Shown: positions 1-12,620 of the stretch, piece by piece | Numbering within the stretch: position 1 is the stretch's first letter | Layout of the letters: every line of letters begins with the position of its first letter | From: Paraspadella gotoi | Taxonomy: Eukaryota; Chaetognatha | DNA: 64,000 bases | Assembly: GCA_051294375.1 (NCBI GenBank) | Contig: CM119263.1 | Coordinates: 12,317,723 to 12,381,722 of the forward strand | Reading direction: 5' to 3' | The notes under the pieces: model-generated | What the model saw: only the letters and a program-made list of their open reading frames with translations | Told to the model about the DNA's origin: nothing | Databases searched by the model: none | Made by a program: the position numbers and the translations under genes

Positions 1-829
1 TCCCTTCAAGTTCCCGCGAGTCTTGTGAGATTTTCTTCTCGCCATCTCCGTGAAGAGACAAGAACGAGATTGTGGCGCAGGAACTTAAAAAAAAAATATC
101 TAATTCGATTTTGTGAAAAGGTCACGCTCGTCAAACGCCGAGTTAAAAGACTGTCACGAAGTGACGAGGAAATAATTTCTCAAAAAAAAAAGGAAAAAGG
201 GGGGACCATTTAGAAAATCGAAGAAAATTTGCGGAAAATAAAAAAAGTTAATGGAAAAAAGAAAAAGTTAAATAAAAAAAAGGAAAAAAATTTCTCCACT
301 AATCAATTTTCTCTGTGCGTCAAGTTTTTTTTTCATTCAAGACATTCGTATTCTACAGTTTTCAATATGTTTATCGCGTCTGTATTCAAAGTTAAATCGC
401 GACAGTGAAGACATTTTTTAACCGAACTCGGAGAACTAATTTTACTAGGCTAATTGACATTAAGCACGAAAAGTTAAAAATATATTTTAATTGACAGAAT
501 AATTTCTTCCAGTCTGGTTTCAGCTGTTCTCAGAGCTCCCTGCTCAGTGCTCACGGTCAATCGTACTTAGCCTTAGGCCAAAAACTTTAAAAAATAAACA
601 TTGTGTTAAGTCATTACGCGCTGACGAAGTTTTTTGTGGAATAAAAAACCCGTTGTTTATAAACAAAAAATAAACATGTAATATTTTCTCGCTGACAGCG
701 ACTCCAGCTTCATTATTTGAGTAATACTCTCAACGATGCTTCCACATCGCACATCGTGCTGCTTCGAATGCAGTTTCCGTGACCGAAACCGAAACAGATT
801 AATCGATTAATGAACGAAAAACAATCGCC
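1..829. repeat. Direct duplicate of 1,888-2,757 (5' flank of the lectin-like gene)
   Basis: This stretch matches 1,888-2,757 almost base for base, starting with tcccttcaagttcccgcgag in both. Differences are mainly missing or extra single bases in homopolymers plus a few short indels. It ends at an N gap before the gene's start codon, so it carries no coding sequence. The pattern suggests a poorly polished contig end placed beside its better-quality counterpart rather than a biological tandem duplication. Confidence 0.85.
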
Positions 830-839
830 NNNNNNNNNN
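830..839. other. Assembly gap (10 N)
   Basis: Ten N bases. The sequence on the left matches the 5' flank copy at 2,757. The sequence on the right (840 on) is unrelated to what follows there, so the join is not supported by the second copy. Confidence 0.98.
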
Positions 840-1499
840 GAGATCAACTGGTTTTTGAAAAGTTCATTGAAAAGTCGAGACTAAAATATATATCAAATAG
901 TGTTTAGTGTAAATAGTACGCCCTTGCACACTTGCACAGTTCTATCAACGGAACTTTAAACGACTCCTATATTCAAGCCACTCCCTCTTTTTTCCTCTTC
1001 AAAACGACGGGAATGACGACGACGGCGACGCTGGGGAATCTTCCAACCTGACAAGACCTGATGAATCTCCTCGTTAGTTCCTCTTTCCCCTCGAAAACAA
1101 CCTTCGGCTCTGACCCATATTGTGGGTCGGTGCGAATTACCCTGTATTCGGTTACCTCACGACTTTTATCAATAACCAAGTTGTTTATTGTTTTTTCAAC
1201 TGTTGACTCGTTTTGTATCGACCCTCAGTCACTCAATACGATTTCCTGGCAAAAATCAATGATAAACCGAAATCAAATAAGGGACCGAATTTTTTTTTTC
1301 TTTTTTTTTTCGAGCGAAGGATATTGTATCTTTTTCGCTATTTGCGAATCAGCATCGGTACTCGAAATAGATCACTCTTGAGCCTATGATAATTCGTTCT
1401 GTCGCTCTCTCTCTCTATCGTTCTCGTTAATGCTCTTGCCCTTAGTCTCTTTTTTCTTTCTCTGCTTCTGTCATCTCCTCACTTAATAATATTTCTTTG
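840..1499. other. Non-coding stretch, no gene seen
   Basis: AT-rich sequence with T runs. The open frames here are short, have no splice-consistent extension and resemble no protein family I know. Nothing else is supported. Confidence 0.5.
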
Positions 1500-1770
1500 T
1501 TTCCTTGTTTCTTTTTTCTTTCTTACTTTCTTACTTTCTTTCTTTCTTTCTTTTTCTTTCTTCTTTCTTTCTTTCTTCTTTCTTTCTTTCTTTCTTTTTC
1601 TTTTTATTTTCTTTTCTTTCTTTCTTTCTTCTTTCTTTCTTTCTTTTTTCTTTCTTTCTTTCTTCTTTTCTTTTTTTTCTTTCTTTCTCTTCTCTTTCTT
1701 CTTTTCTTTCTTTCTTCTTCTTTCTTCTTTCTTTTCTTCTTTTTCTTCTTTCCTTCCTTTTTTATCTTTG

Positions 1771-1812
<42 letters not shown>
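1500..1812. repeat. Long (TTTC)n / (CT)n low-complexity tract
   Basis: About 270 bp of imperfect TTTC/TTC units followed by about 40 bp of pure CT repeat. Two overlapping open frames of 107 and 138 codons cross it, but they encode only F, L and S. They are repeat translations, not genes. Confidence 0.95.
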
Positions 1813-1814
<2 letters not shown>

Positions 1815-2873
1815 ATATCTTTTCTTGAACTTATCTATCTCTTTCTATGCTTTCTCCCGTCCTCCTCTCTCTCTCTCTCCCCATCTCCCTTCAAGTTCCC
1901 GCGAGTCTTGTGAGATTTTCTTCTCGCCATCTCCGTGAAGAGACAAAGAACAGAGATTGTGGCGCAGGAACTTAAAAAAAAAATATCTAATTCGATTTTT
2001 GTGAAAAGGTCACGGCTCGTCAAACGCCGAGGTTAAAAGAGACTGTCACGGAAGTGACAGGAGAGAAATAATTTCTTCAAAAAAAAAAGAAAAAAAAAAG
2101 GAAAAAGGGGAGGGGACGGACATTTAGAAAATCGAAAGAAATTTGCGGAAATAAAAAAAAGTAATGAGAAAATAAAAAAAAGAAAAAGTTAAATAAGAAA
2201 AGGAAAAAAAATTTCCTCCACTAATATCAATTTTCTCTCTGTGCGTCAAGTTTTTTTTTTTCATTCAAGGACATTCGTATTCTAAACAGTTTTCAGTATG
2301 TTTATCGCGTCTGTATTCAAAGTTAAATCGGCGACAGTGAAGACATTTTTTAACCGAACTCGAGAAAAAACAACTAATTTTATACTAGGCTAATTGACAT
2401 TAAGCACGAAAAGTTAAAAATTTATTTGAATTACAGAATATATTTCTTCCAGTTTGGTTTCAAGCTGTTTGCCCAGCTCACGGTCAATCGTACTTAGCCT
2501 TAGGCCAAAAAACTTTTAAAAAATAAACATTGTGTTAAGTCATTACGCGCTGACGAAGTTTTTTGTGGAATAAAAAACCCGTTGTTTATAAACAAAAATA
2601 AACATGTAATATTTTCTCGCTGACAGCGACTCCAGCTTCATTATTTGAGTAATACTCTCAAGCGATGTCTTCCAACATCGCACATCGTGCTGCTTCGAAT
2701 GCAGTTTCCGTGACCAGAAACCGAAACAGATTAATCGATTTAATGAAGAAAAACAATCGCCAGATCATCACGGACTCAAGTTTGTGCTTCGATGAACGGA
2801 AAAAAAAAGTGAACTTGAGAAAAGAGCGGCGACTTATGATTGTGACTGTCCGAAGAATTTCCACCGGGACGCA

Positions 2874-4961
2874 ATGACGACTCACGTCGATTACAACGCG
2901 ACGGAAGAATTTGAAAACATCGCAGCGCCTCCTAGGAAGAGAGTACCTTTCAAGGTTCCGTTCTAAATTACTTCGTATTCATAAAAAATATTACGCGATT
3001 CTCTTCATTTTTTTGTTCCGTTTTATCCGTTTCGTTCTCCGTTTTATATCGAGGTCATCGTCGTCGTCTTTTGCGGATTCTTCTTCTTCTTTGTTTTCTC
3101 TATCGTCGCCTTCGTTTCCCTCGAGTTGGAGATTTTGGAGAGAGACGAGGCCATCGGGAATCTCAATCAAACTTTGGGTGAGGTGCTGCTGGGAGGTGGG
3201 GTTGCTGCAGGGAGGCGAGATGCTGAGAGGAGAAATGTGGGTGGGAGGTGAGTCGTTGCAGAGAAGATGGGTGATGTAAGAAAAATAATTTATAATTGCT
3301 TCTATCAATTTTGTAAAAAAAAAAAATGGGAGTCAAATTAAAGCTTAACGTATTTACCTAATTCTAAAAAAGTTTATTATACTTATTCACTAAAAAAATT
3401 TTCAGTCGACCTCAAATTAACAATGGAATCCGCCGGATGTTTCATCGAGACACGAAAATGCTACAGGTAACGGGAAAACTTTCAATCTCAAATCTGAATC
3501 CCATGAGGTTTAAAAACCTTTTCTCGACGTTGATTGTTGAATTCCCCCGTCTTTTCTCCGTCATTTTCTCTCCACTCTCTCAATTTTAAATGTCCTCTCA
3601 CACCAAATTCTTATCTTTTCCATTCATAACATCGAAACATTTTTCTCACCCTCCCTCACTCTTTCTTTCTCTACTCTCCGCCCCTCGGTCCCCTCACCCA
3701 AGCCTCCTCCCACTTCCTCGGCTCAAGTGCGAATCGGGTCTCATCTCCGTAGAATATTCGCCCTCCGCCGTCTGCGCTAATCTCGGCCTCCGATTGGCTC
3801 GTTTTTCCAACCAATCGCAGTTCGACGACGCGAAAATGTGGATCGTTCGTCGGTGGCGCGACGGCGGCGGCGTCGACGAAAACGAGGCGGCGTTGTTCAT
3901 CGCGGGCGGGGGCGGCGACGCTAACGTCAGCCGCGCCGCTTCCGGCGGCGGCGGCGGCATTTTGGCGCTGTTGATCGACGCCAACGGGACCAGGCTGACG
4001 AGAAGCGTCAACGAGTTTTTCGAACTGAGAAACTCGAGACTCGGATGCGATTCCGTCTACGTCGTTTGTCAGTATTTATTGACACTGTGAAGTATGAACT
4101 ATGAGATTGTCAGTCATCGATGCATTCATACCGCTTACGTACAACAAAACCTTTCGATGAGACATTCTTCGGTTAGTCTTTCGAGTTTATTACTTTCGTA
4201 ATCGATAAAACTTTTAACCATTCCATTTTATATCATTCCCGGTTCTTAGATTGTAAAAATAAATAAAAAATAAGTTAGTTATTTTTAGATACATAATAAT
4301 TAAAAACTATTCATTATGTATACTGTCGATTTAAATTAACGAGCGGTTCTTGGCAGGTTTCATACTTTAGCGTCATGAAAACCCTATGCGCCAAGAAAAT
4401 ACTGGATTCCCCGTTTCTGTTTCAAAAATCGTTCATCATTGACATTGTTATTGTATTTAAATCGCGTAATTCCAACAAAATATATAATTATACTTATAAA
4501 CTATTTTTTTATGCTTGCGTCTTATCATAAAATTTCAACTGAAGAGAGACGAATTTTTTTTAGAAATTCTAGGAGTACGTACTAGGGAACGGATTAATGC
4601 CTAGCGCCTTCGTAGCAGTTGCCATCGAAGTTAATAAACCGATTTAACACTTGAAACCAGTAATTTATATCAGAATATATTCAGAATATCAGAAATAATA
4701 AATTCATTTACAAAATGAATAAATTCTAAAACACCCCTTCCTTTCTAATTCCCTTAGCAAAGCATCTTGAGCCTCATCGACAAGAAACATCGCGACGTCG
4801 TCGCCGCCATCATCGAAGACAACCGGAAGTCGGCGCCGGATCGAGACCACGTGACCATCGGCGCCGATCACGTGACCTTCAACAAAGTGCCTCTTCAAAT
4901 GTTCGAGATGAGAGACTCGCCCGATTCGTTGGACGATATGGGGGAAGAGGAGGCGCGACAG
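2874..4961 (+). CDS. Type II membrane protein with coiled coil and divergent C-type-lectin-like domain (partial)
   Basis: Five exons chain in one reading phase: 2,874-2,954, 3,054-3,177, 3,406-3,466, 3,703-4,071 and 4,763-4,961, together exactly 278 codons. Exon 1 starts with ATG and gives a 27-residue tail ending in a basic PRKRVPFK patch. Exon 2 opens with a ~20-residue hydrophobic helix (VIVVVFCGFFFFFVFSIVAF), then a short coiled coil (LELEILERDEAIGNLNQTL). The basic patch before the helix predicts a type II orientation. Exons 3-4 hold paired cysteines (CFIETRKC, KCESG), a VCANLGLRLARFSNQSQFDD segment like the A-x3-C...GG-x-LA part of C-type lectin folds, and a closing C...YVVC. A glycine-rich insert lies at about 3,900-3,960. 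The last exon is acidic. The lectin assignment is inference and no sugar-binding motif is visible. The 3' end is uncertain; the exon at 6,006 may continue it. Exon 3-4 sites are GT-AG and their phases agree, which is the main support. Confidence 0.6.
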
Positions 4962-6005
4962 GTAGGAAGAAGGAGGAAAAAAGGGGAGGAAGGGGAATAG
5001 AAATAGAATATAGGTAGAGCTGGATTAGAAACGAGAAAGGCTGAAAAAGTTAAGAAAATTGTTCACAAGTAACGCTGCCGAGGAAAAAATGAAGAGAAAG
5101 AGGGGAGAAGGAAAAGGGGGGTAAAAGAGAATGGAGCGGAAATGGCATGGGAAATATCTACACATAATAAGATAAAAATATATATATATGGCTTAGTTGT
5201 TGGAGCGGGGAACAGTCGGATTGGATTCCGGACGCCGTGGGTGAGAAGAAAAATGAAAAGCGAGACGAGAGAGTGGAAACCAAAGTGACGAGGAAATTCA
5301 AAATGGATCTGGAGGAAAAAAGGGATGGGAAAGTCGAAGAGAAATGATTAAGTGAATATGAGGCGAACAAAAATTTTAAAAATCTAAAAATTAGAAATTT
5401 TTAAGAATAATTTTATATTTTTGTTTTACTTCTTTGACTAAGATTAAAATAGAAGTATTTTAGATATTTATTAAAACCGTCAAAAAATTTTGTTAAAAGT
5501 ATTTTAGATAATTATTAAAACCTTCGTTTTCCTTTTCGCTATATAAATCAAGATATAGCTATTTTTGGCATTCGTAAAATGTAAATCATGTTTCACTTGA
5601 GAATCTAAAGTGATTATTAAATGCCGAATAAAGAATTCCCCACGAGGAAATTCGCTGCTAATTTATAAAACGAATATTTTTTTTTGCTGTGCTAATATTG
5701 CGTTTCTTACTTAAAAGTTCTATCGATTAGAGATAAAACTTTTTTTTCCAAAAAAACTTACCCAAATTTGTTTAGCTTTCATTGTATGGAATTTGCATTT
5801 ATTTTACTGGAATAGTAACAATTTTCGTTTCTTCCAACTTAGACTTAGCCTAGACTTTTCGAGTCTCCAATCCATACAAACATAAAGGAAGAAAAGATTT
5901 TGACAGTGAATCGTGTACGTGAATCGTGTACGTAACTCAAAAAAGTACAAAGGGACAACTGCCAAGCGAAAACGGCTTCTTCTCTTTTGCCTTGCTTCTA
6001 TTCAG
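4962..6005. other. Intron or 3' region of the lectin-like gene; one weak exon candidate
   Basis: AT-rich sequence with a TATATA run near 5,180. A possible 44-base exon at 5,197-5,240 follows a TTAG acceptor, stays open in the expected phase and ends at GTGAG, but it is too short to trust. Nothing else is recognisable. Confidence 0.35.
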
Positions 6006-6270
6006 GATTGGACCGATAATAGGATTCACTTCGTCGCTTCTTTTCCCCCCCGTCCGAGGACCCGGATGTTATATATTATCTCCGGATGTAACTGGAGCTC
6101 TTTATGTGCCCGGATGTCACTGAAATAACCTTGAGGACGAGAATGTTGAGAGAAGGCGCGTCTGGGTTCTCATCGCGTATTCAAAACCGGAAGCTGTACT
6201 CAAGGCGGGAGAACCTTTTGAAGAATTCGCGATTCGAGCCGTTGAGGGAGAGAGAGAGGGAGGAGACGTA
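6006..6270 (+). CDS. Probable coding exon, unrecognised protein (first copy)
   Basis: An exon follows the acceptor TTCTATTCAG at 6,005. In one frame, after a one-base change at the run of seven C, it reads through DPDLYIISDVTGALMCPDVT, EEGVVWVLIAYSKPEAVLKR and NSRFEPLRERE, then ends near a GTAAAA donor. The same exon occurs at about 27,075-27,315 with different indels, and the two copies together favour the coding frame. Its starting phase agrees with the end of the exon at 4,961, so it may be the next exon of the lectin-like gene. I do not recognise the family. Translation of this copy alone is broken by extra bases near 6,045-6,100, as expected from sequencing error. Confidence 0.45.
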
Positions 6271-6742
6271 AAAAAATTAAAAAAAAAATATTTAAAAATT
6301 AAAGAAAAGATAAGCAAAAAAATGGGAATAAGGGAAATGAAACGATAAACGAAAAAAAAAGAATGGCTGAAAAAAAAGATAGACAAACATTATAAAAAAA
6401 GATGGACGAAAGGAAATGGAAAAAAAATGATGAAAGCCAGCGGATGAGAAACAAATTAACAAAAAAAGAATAAAAAAAGATGGTCAAAACTCATATTTTT
6501 ATATTGGTTGTACCAATTTCATATATACGCAGAAGGAAATGGAAAGAGAAATATGATTTTACAGATAAATAGCGAGATGTTATACAGTGATACTGTGATA
6601 CCGTGGTACCCTGATGGTTTTGAAAATAAGCGGTAGAGGGGAATGGAATGAAAATGGATGAAGGGGAAGTACGCAGCATCACAGAATCTCTGTATCACAG
6701 CTCAAAACGTTGAACTTCGACTCGAAGTTGTCCCTGGATCCT
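6020..6742. repeat. Direct repeat of 27,072-27,770
   Basis: The two segments share the exon above, the AG-rich intron sequence and the run up to tgtccctggatcct. They differ by homopolymer indels and one clean 26-bp difference at 6,497-6,522. Here the repeat stops at an N gap. At 27,770 it continues without a break into the downstream locus, so the second copy gives the more credible context. Confidence 0.85.
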
Positions 6743-6767
6743 NNNNNNNNNNNNNNNNNNNNNNNNN
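6743..6767. other. Assembly gap (25 N)
   Basis: Twenty-five N bases separate the flank that elsewhere leads into copy C from the start of inverted copy A. The fixed length marks a scaffolding join of unknown true distance. Confidence 0.98.
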
Positions 6768-9700
6768 AAGCAGAGAAGATCAATCTCACTCACCTGATAA
6801 AATAATTTCGTTGGTCAGACATTTTTTTCCGGTGAGGGTTTTCGATCGCGGCGATTCGTCGCGCTTCTACCAACTCCACGAAACCGCTATCGCGCCTAAG
6901 CCCACGCGCTTTCGCATCTCCAGGGCCGACAACGCCGACGCATCCTGTTTCCGCGCATCCCGACGCAGCCGCAAGCTGTCGCGCAGACGGCTTCAGTCAA
7001 AAGACTTCGAGAGCGTCGCCATGAATCCGCGGCATCGAAAGGGGGATGGCTGGTTTTGAAGATGGCTGGTTGGCGTCGATGCGAACCTGAAAGAAAGGAG
7101 AAGTAGTTGACTTAATTTTTTACTACCAACGTTTCAGAGGAAACTAAGCCTAATTCAGCGGGCCTATTGAGATTTTGTGATTTAGTGTAGTTTTTTTTAC
7201 TCCTGGTTGGTTTTTTTTATGCTTTTTCAGGTCCGTATTTTTTTTTTCCCCTTATTTGCCTCTTGGACTGTTCTCTTTATCTTTGCCTATTTGTCTTTCT
7301 GTTTGTACAGACTACAGCGTGTCTATCAGCATCTTGACTCTAGCTTTTCCTCTAAGCCTCCGGTTTCAAGGATTCTTAATTCATCGGTAATTTCACTCCA
7401 GGCGCCCAATCACCCCCATAGCGACGGCAGTCTGCGGTGGCGGCGGCACCTTTGCACGCTTCGCGTTGAGGAAACTCCGCGGAGCCATCTGGTCTCCCTC
7501 GATTCCTAAAGTACGGGCGCCGTCGGTCCTTGTAAGCTTCACACGTGGGCGCCGCCGAGTGTAGACCGGTCGTCGAGGTCGTTGAAACCGGCGCGCCGCT
7601 TCGGAGGATGACGCGGCGCTGGGAGAGAGTCGACGAAGGAAAGACGTCCTACAGGTTTGGGGATAAAGGATAGTGCTAATTGTATAAAACGGGAAAACGG
7701 GGCCGTTTGCTTTTGCTGTGAATGTTAAATGCGATTGAAACATCAATTACTTACTAGATAAAACCGAAAAGAAAAGCCAAACATTTCCAAAAAAAAAACC
7801 ACGCGATAAAACTTCTACACTTGCAAAAAGTTTGATGACCGAGTTTATTGTTTCCGACGGACATTTCCTGGACGACGGCGACGTGGCTTAATTCCGAGAG
7901 TCTCTCTCTCAATCTGCGGTGAGGAGAAGAAGTCCGTTTTCAACTCATTTGCATTTTTCATCGGAGCAAGAGAAAAAAGGTTGAAGGCGAAAGCTGCGAT
8001 TCCTCGCTAAATTGCCGCTCGCGGGCTTTTTTCCTCTCGTCCCGGGCTAATTTCGTTTCCACGGCTCTCAATCACTCAAACTCTCAGAAACATCTAGGCG
8101 TAGGTTTCAACAGCACTGTGTGTCCTCTCTCCGCACTATCAGTCTACTCAGCTCAGCAATCAGAATACTTTTTCAAGCATTGTCAGCTTGCTGCCATCTC
8201 TTGATATCCTATGACATTTTTGTGTCTTATCTTATTCCCAACATAGCCTTTCTTATTCACTAATGGCTCTGATTAAGTGATGGTCCTTTCTATATTCTCA
8301 CTGACACATGGGCTAACACAATATCCTGGACTCACGATCGCTTTTCGATGTCCTTTTTTTTCATTTCCTCTGGCTGATCAGCTGTGGGCGAATTCCTTTA
8401 ATGACCCGACCTCTGATCTCACTTCATCAGCCTTTTTCAAACTGAGACTCTTTTTCTCTTTTTCTTTAACCTACTTAATCTCAAATATAGTTTTAAACAG
8501 GGCATTAAAAAAAAAGGTATATCTCAAGTAAAAACAACTAATCTTCTATTTCCACTCCTTTTGGCTTCGAAAAATTTACATTAAGTTATGGCAACACGCG
8601 TATGCCTTAGGATAGTTATCTGGGTATTTTCACAATGTTTAAGCCGCCTGGGATCTTACCTGGACTCCGATGCGTCCATTCCCTTCCTCGGTTTTTGGAT
8701 CCGATTTCTGTTTTCTTGCAACTGCGCACTTTTCTCTCGCTCATTTCGATGATCCGACTCATTTCCACACAACAGGCCTGTAAATATGGGAGGAAGGGGA
8801 GGGAAGGAGACGTGATGGGATTTTTGGGGAGGAGTGAAAGTGAGCGCTCAGTTGGGAGAAAAAAAGAGTGAATGTTGGTATGTTAAGGGGGAATTTTAGA
8901 AGAAGAAAAAATTGTATTGGCTTTGAACGGAGTGAGGGAACAAGGAAGTGAGGACGATTATGCGAAAAAAAGAAGCGGGCGGGTAAAACCTTTGAACTCT
9001 GGTGGTCAGGAATGTTTCGAGAACGTGCGGAAAGGAATGTTGGTAGGGAGAGCTGAAGGTTCATGACAAGTTGTTAAAGTTAAGGGTTTTCATCGTGGTT
9101 GTGGAGGGATCAAAGGAACAGGGAGAAAAACATCAAGAGTTCTTTACTACCGACTTTGCAAATAATTTTGCGCATTTCTTTACATCGTCGATTGTTCAAA
9201 ATTAATGATCCAGTTCAGTCGATCACTCACAACGGAATCACTAATCAATAATCACTTTTTTTTATCCGGTAGTTTTTCAGTCATCCATCCATCCGTACAT
9301 CCATTCATCATCCAATTGCTTTAGCGTTGGATCTCGTCTCTGAGCAGTTTTGGCGACGAACTCCACTCCAGGACGCGACGCCGGGCTTGTTCCTATTCGC
9401 AGTTGCTGGAAGGAAGGGGCGGAAGAGTAGAAGTGCGAAAAGGGGACGTGGAAAGGATGAGAGGAAAATAGGAAAATAAAATAGAGGAAAAAGTATGATT
9501 TCAACTAAAACGTTGATATTTATGGTCAAACTGTTCTGTCTCGACAAGCTAAAATTGTGTAGAGGCAACAAGCGAGACTTTTAATCAAGGATTGCAACTT
9601 GATATGTTACAGAAAAAAAACCCAAAAAACCCAAACGACCTCGCGTCAAATAGTGCACGGAATCAAAGGACGAAACTAGTGACCTGTTCGGTGATTTCCA

Positions 9701-10128
9701 GATTCACAATCCAAATACCCTTCGTTTCGTTCGAGAACAATTTGGGAGGATCCTTGGGGTCGCAAATTGAATCAAAATCGAAACCCTTATGTTTTTTCGC
9801 TAATCAATTTTTTTTTCTATTCTTTTCTCGCGCCACGATATTCAGTCTAATCTAACGTACACCTTTCAAGTTATCGGCTATAACTATAATTCAAGGTCAA
9901 CACCTGCGCTGCCAAAGATAAATCTCCCCGTCCCTCAAGGTTACCACCCTTCGTTAATCTCCTCAGTCGACCCCTCCTCCTCACCACCTTTTGTGAGAAA
10001 TGACGTCCAAAGTTCGATTATTTTCTTCGGTAAAGATAATAAATTCGCTCATCTCTCCTCTCTCTCTGTTTGTCTCTCTCTCTCTCTCTCTATCCGCATT
10101 CAACTCCGGACACAAGGGGCGGGTTTGA

Positions 10129-10189
<61 letters not shown>

Positions 10190-10851
10190 AGAAGTATTTT
10201 GTATTTTGTCATTTAATTAATCGTCTACTTTTTAAAGAAAACGAGTGGCGCAATATCGGTGTCTCTTCATTGTTTCCGATGAAGAAAATAGAATTTAAAC
10301 GTATGATGAGAGATTTTGTGCAAAGCTAAGCAAACTTTAATGACCCAAATAAAAGGAATCCTTGACTATTTCCGTCACTTTTCATCGTCCTTTACATGCT
10401 GGTTCGACGTTTCAACACGGAGTATATATTTCGTAAAGAAAGAAAGCAGAAATGAATTAAGACCAATCGTTTTCTTCGGTTATGGACCCCAATTATTTTC
10501 CCTTTTTTGCTCGACGATTTCTCCCCTTTTTTTCGCTTGACTAATTTTTTTCTAAAAAAAATTAAATTTAGCGAAAAAAATAAAAATAAGAACACAAACA
10601 GCAACGTGATAAATTTTATTCTTCCGCCGGCTTCTACCGTAAATATAAAATCAAAACAAAAAAAAATATCAAACCGTGGATTTTAAAAACACAAAAAAAA
10701 ATTGTTGAACAAAAAGTGGGAATCCAAAATAAAAACCAGACATGATCCTCCTCATAGCAATTGGCCGCGATGATCCCATCCACTGCCGTTCTCGTTTCGA
10801 TCCGAACGGAATCTTGAGTAACGCTTTCAACTAGATCGACATTCTCCGCGT
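6768..10851 (-). pseudogene. Coiled-coil protein gene, duplicate copy A (3' truncated, frameshifted)
   Basis: This is the reverse-oriented counterpart of the gene at 33,803-38,345. Recognisable exons include 10,737-10,851, where the frame reads AENVDLVESVTQDSVRIETR, 9,684-9,799, and the coiled-coil exons near 9,300-9,410, 8,670-8,780 and 7,850-7,930. The last two coding exons are missing because the copy ends at the N gap. In the first exon this copy is better than copy C: it keeps 15 bases that C lacks. Indels elsewhere break the frame, so it is a damaged or mis-sequenced duplicate rather than a second functional gene. Confidence 0.65.
10136..10190. repeat. (GA)n microsatellite, copy A
   Basis: A nearly pure GA tract. 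It lies 45 bp after a short CT tract, so the two are inverted. The same structure is at 20,505-20,560 and, reverse-complemented, near 34,452-34,568. Confidence 0.9.
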
Positions 10852-10957
10852 CTGTAAAACCCGCTCACCACTTGATCCACCCCTTTCACCACTCTTGCCA
10901 ACCCAGCTCTCCAACCACTCTTCAGACACACCCTTTGGTCCACTCTCTCCGCTTCGG

Positions 10958-12019
10958 ATGACGATGTCGGCGGACTTCAAATTTCGCTCCTTCGCCAACG
11001 AGGACGAAGACGACACTGGGTTCGGGGCGGAGCCGAGGGGGAGAGAGAGAGAGAGAGGCGCGAGAGGGAGAGCAGAGAAAGAGCGAGGGAGGGAAAGAGG
11101 GAGGAGAGGATGGAACGGGAAATCTTTCCGAGGACAAAAGGAGGAAAATCGTCCCGGGGGAAATTTCAAGTAAAGTCGCTTCGGCGAAAGAAAAAAAAAA
11201 ACGACTATGGGGGTTTTTCGTGTTTTTTTGGGGTTTTTTTTTTGGTTTTTTTTTCCGTTCCGGGGATTTACTTTCTTTATATTTGCCACTGGCGTCGCAA
11301 CAAGGTTCAGAACGCTTTATAGACGGTTATTTTTTTAAAATTATACATAACATTACAATTATAATTATTTTTTTATGTAAGAAATGTACGTATTCATAAA
11401 CAAAGATTTTCAAAATGGTATTGCCAATTACCTATGTTATTACAAATCATTTCTTAGTTTTAGGTTGGTCGAGTTTTTGATATACATCTTTAAATATTAT
11501 GTAAAAATATAATGATAAGAACGTGAAGCATCGAAAATTAATTTTCGTTTTTTTAAACAATTTACTACTACTGTTTACTTTTATTATATTTATGAATAAT
11601 CGTCCCAATACTGATTTCCACTTCAGGTTCCGCCTTTTCATCTCGGAGTTTCCAACAAGTTGGGCGGGGCCTTACCCTACGAGCTGCGATTGTGGAGCGG
11701 GTGAGTTAAACAGAGATGTTGTTTCCCACTGACTGTGATTTATTGATGCGCAATAAACGTAAATTCAAAGTCGAAGGTAATATAAAAATGAAAAAAAAGC
11801 TTGCTGCGCGTTTCCACGTTTCCGACGTTTCCCGGAAGTGACGCGTATTAATCGTTAATGGCGGAAAAATCGTCCGTCCATAGACTTCCCTTTCGGAGGT
11901 GAGGCGCTATTTTGAGATGTTTATGAAGGCGCGTCTGTCATTTCGATTTCCCCGAGTGAATATGAGAGGCTTCAGAATGCGGATCCATTAACGGGGATTT
12001 CGCCTCAAATGTCAGTGGC

Positions 12020-12050
<31 letters not shown>

Positions 12051-12560
12051 AGATAGAGAGAGAGAACATGTGTTTGTCAGAGTAGAGAAGAGTGAAATTA
12101 GAAAAAAGGAAAAAAATCTCCCAAGAAAGAAAGGGAACGCGAAAAGAGGAAGCGAGAGAGAGCCAAGCAGACAAGCAGAGAGAGCCTAAAGCCGGGCCAA
12201 GCGACTTAATAGGGTTGCCAAAACGCCTCCCCTTTATCCCATTTCTCCCGCCATTGAATATTTTACGAGTTAGAAAAACCGTTTAGATCCGTTCTTGCGG
12301 TGTTTTTGTTGCGGCAGCGAATATGGAAGCAGAGGAGGAGATAAAAACTAAAAAGAAATTGGAAGCGGAAAGAAAAGAAGTCGATGCAGAAGTGAAAACG
12401 AAACCGGAAGCGGAATTGAAGAAAAAAAAAACCGGATGAAGAAGCGGACACGAACCGGAAGCGAAAACTAGTTTGTCTTCTAGCTCCTCTGACAAAGCGG
12501 AAAACGAAGAATATCGAAGGTGGAACGTCTGCAATTTTTTCTTTCCCCGACAACCGTCTT

Positions 12561-12620
<60 letters not shown>

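Noticed and set aside
1497-1913. 138- and 107-codon open frames rich in F, L and S
   Set aside because: Direct translation of the TTTC/CT repeat, with no other composition.
10831-11289. 152-codon minus-strand frame (and copy at 21,201-21,659)
   Set aside because: It overlaps the lectin gene's first exon antisense. The lectin strand has better codon choice, an ATG, and a donor whose phase joins the next exon. Only the distal part, as exon 10,737-10,851 in another frame, is credible for the coiled-coil gene.
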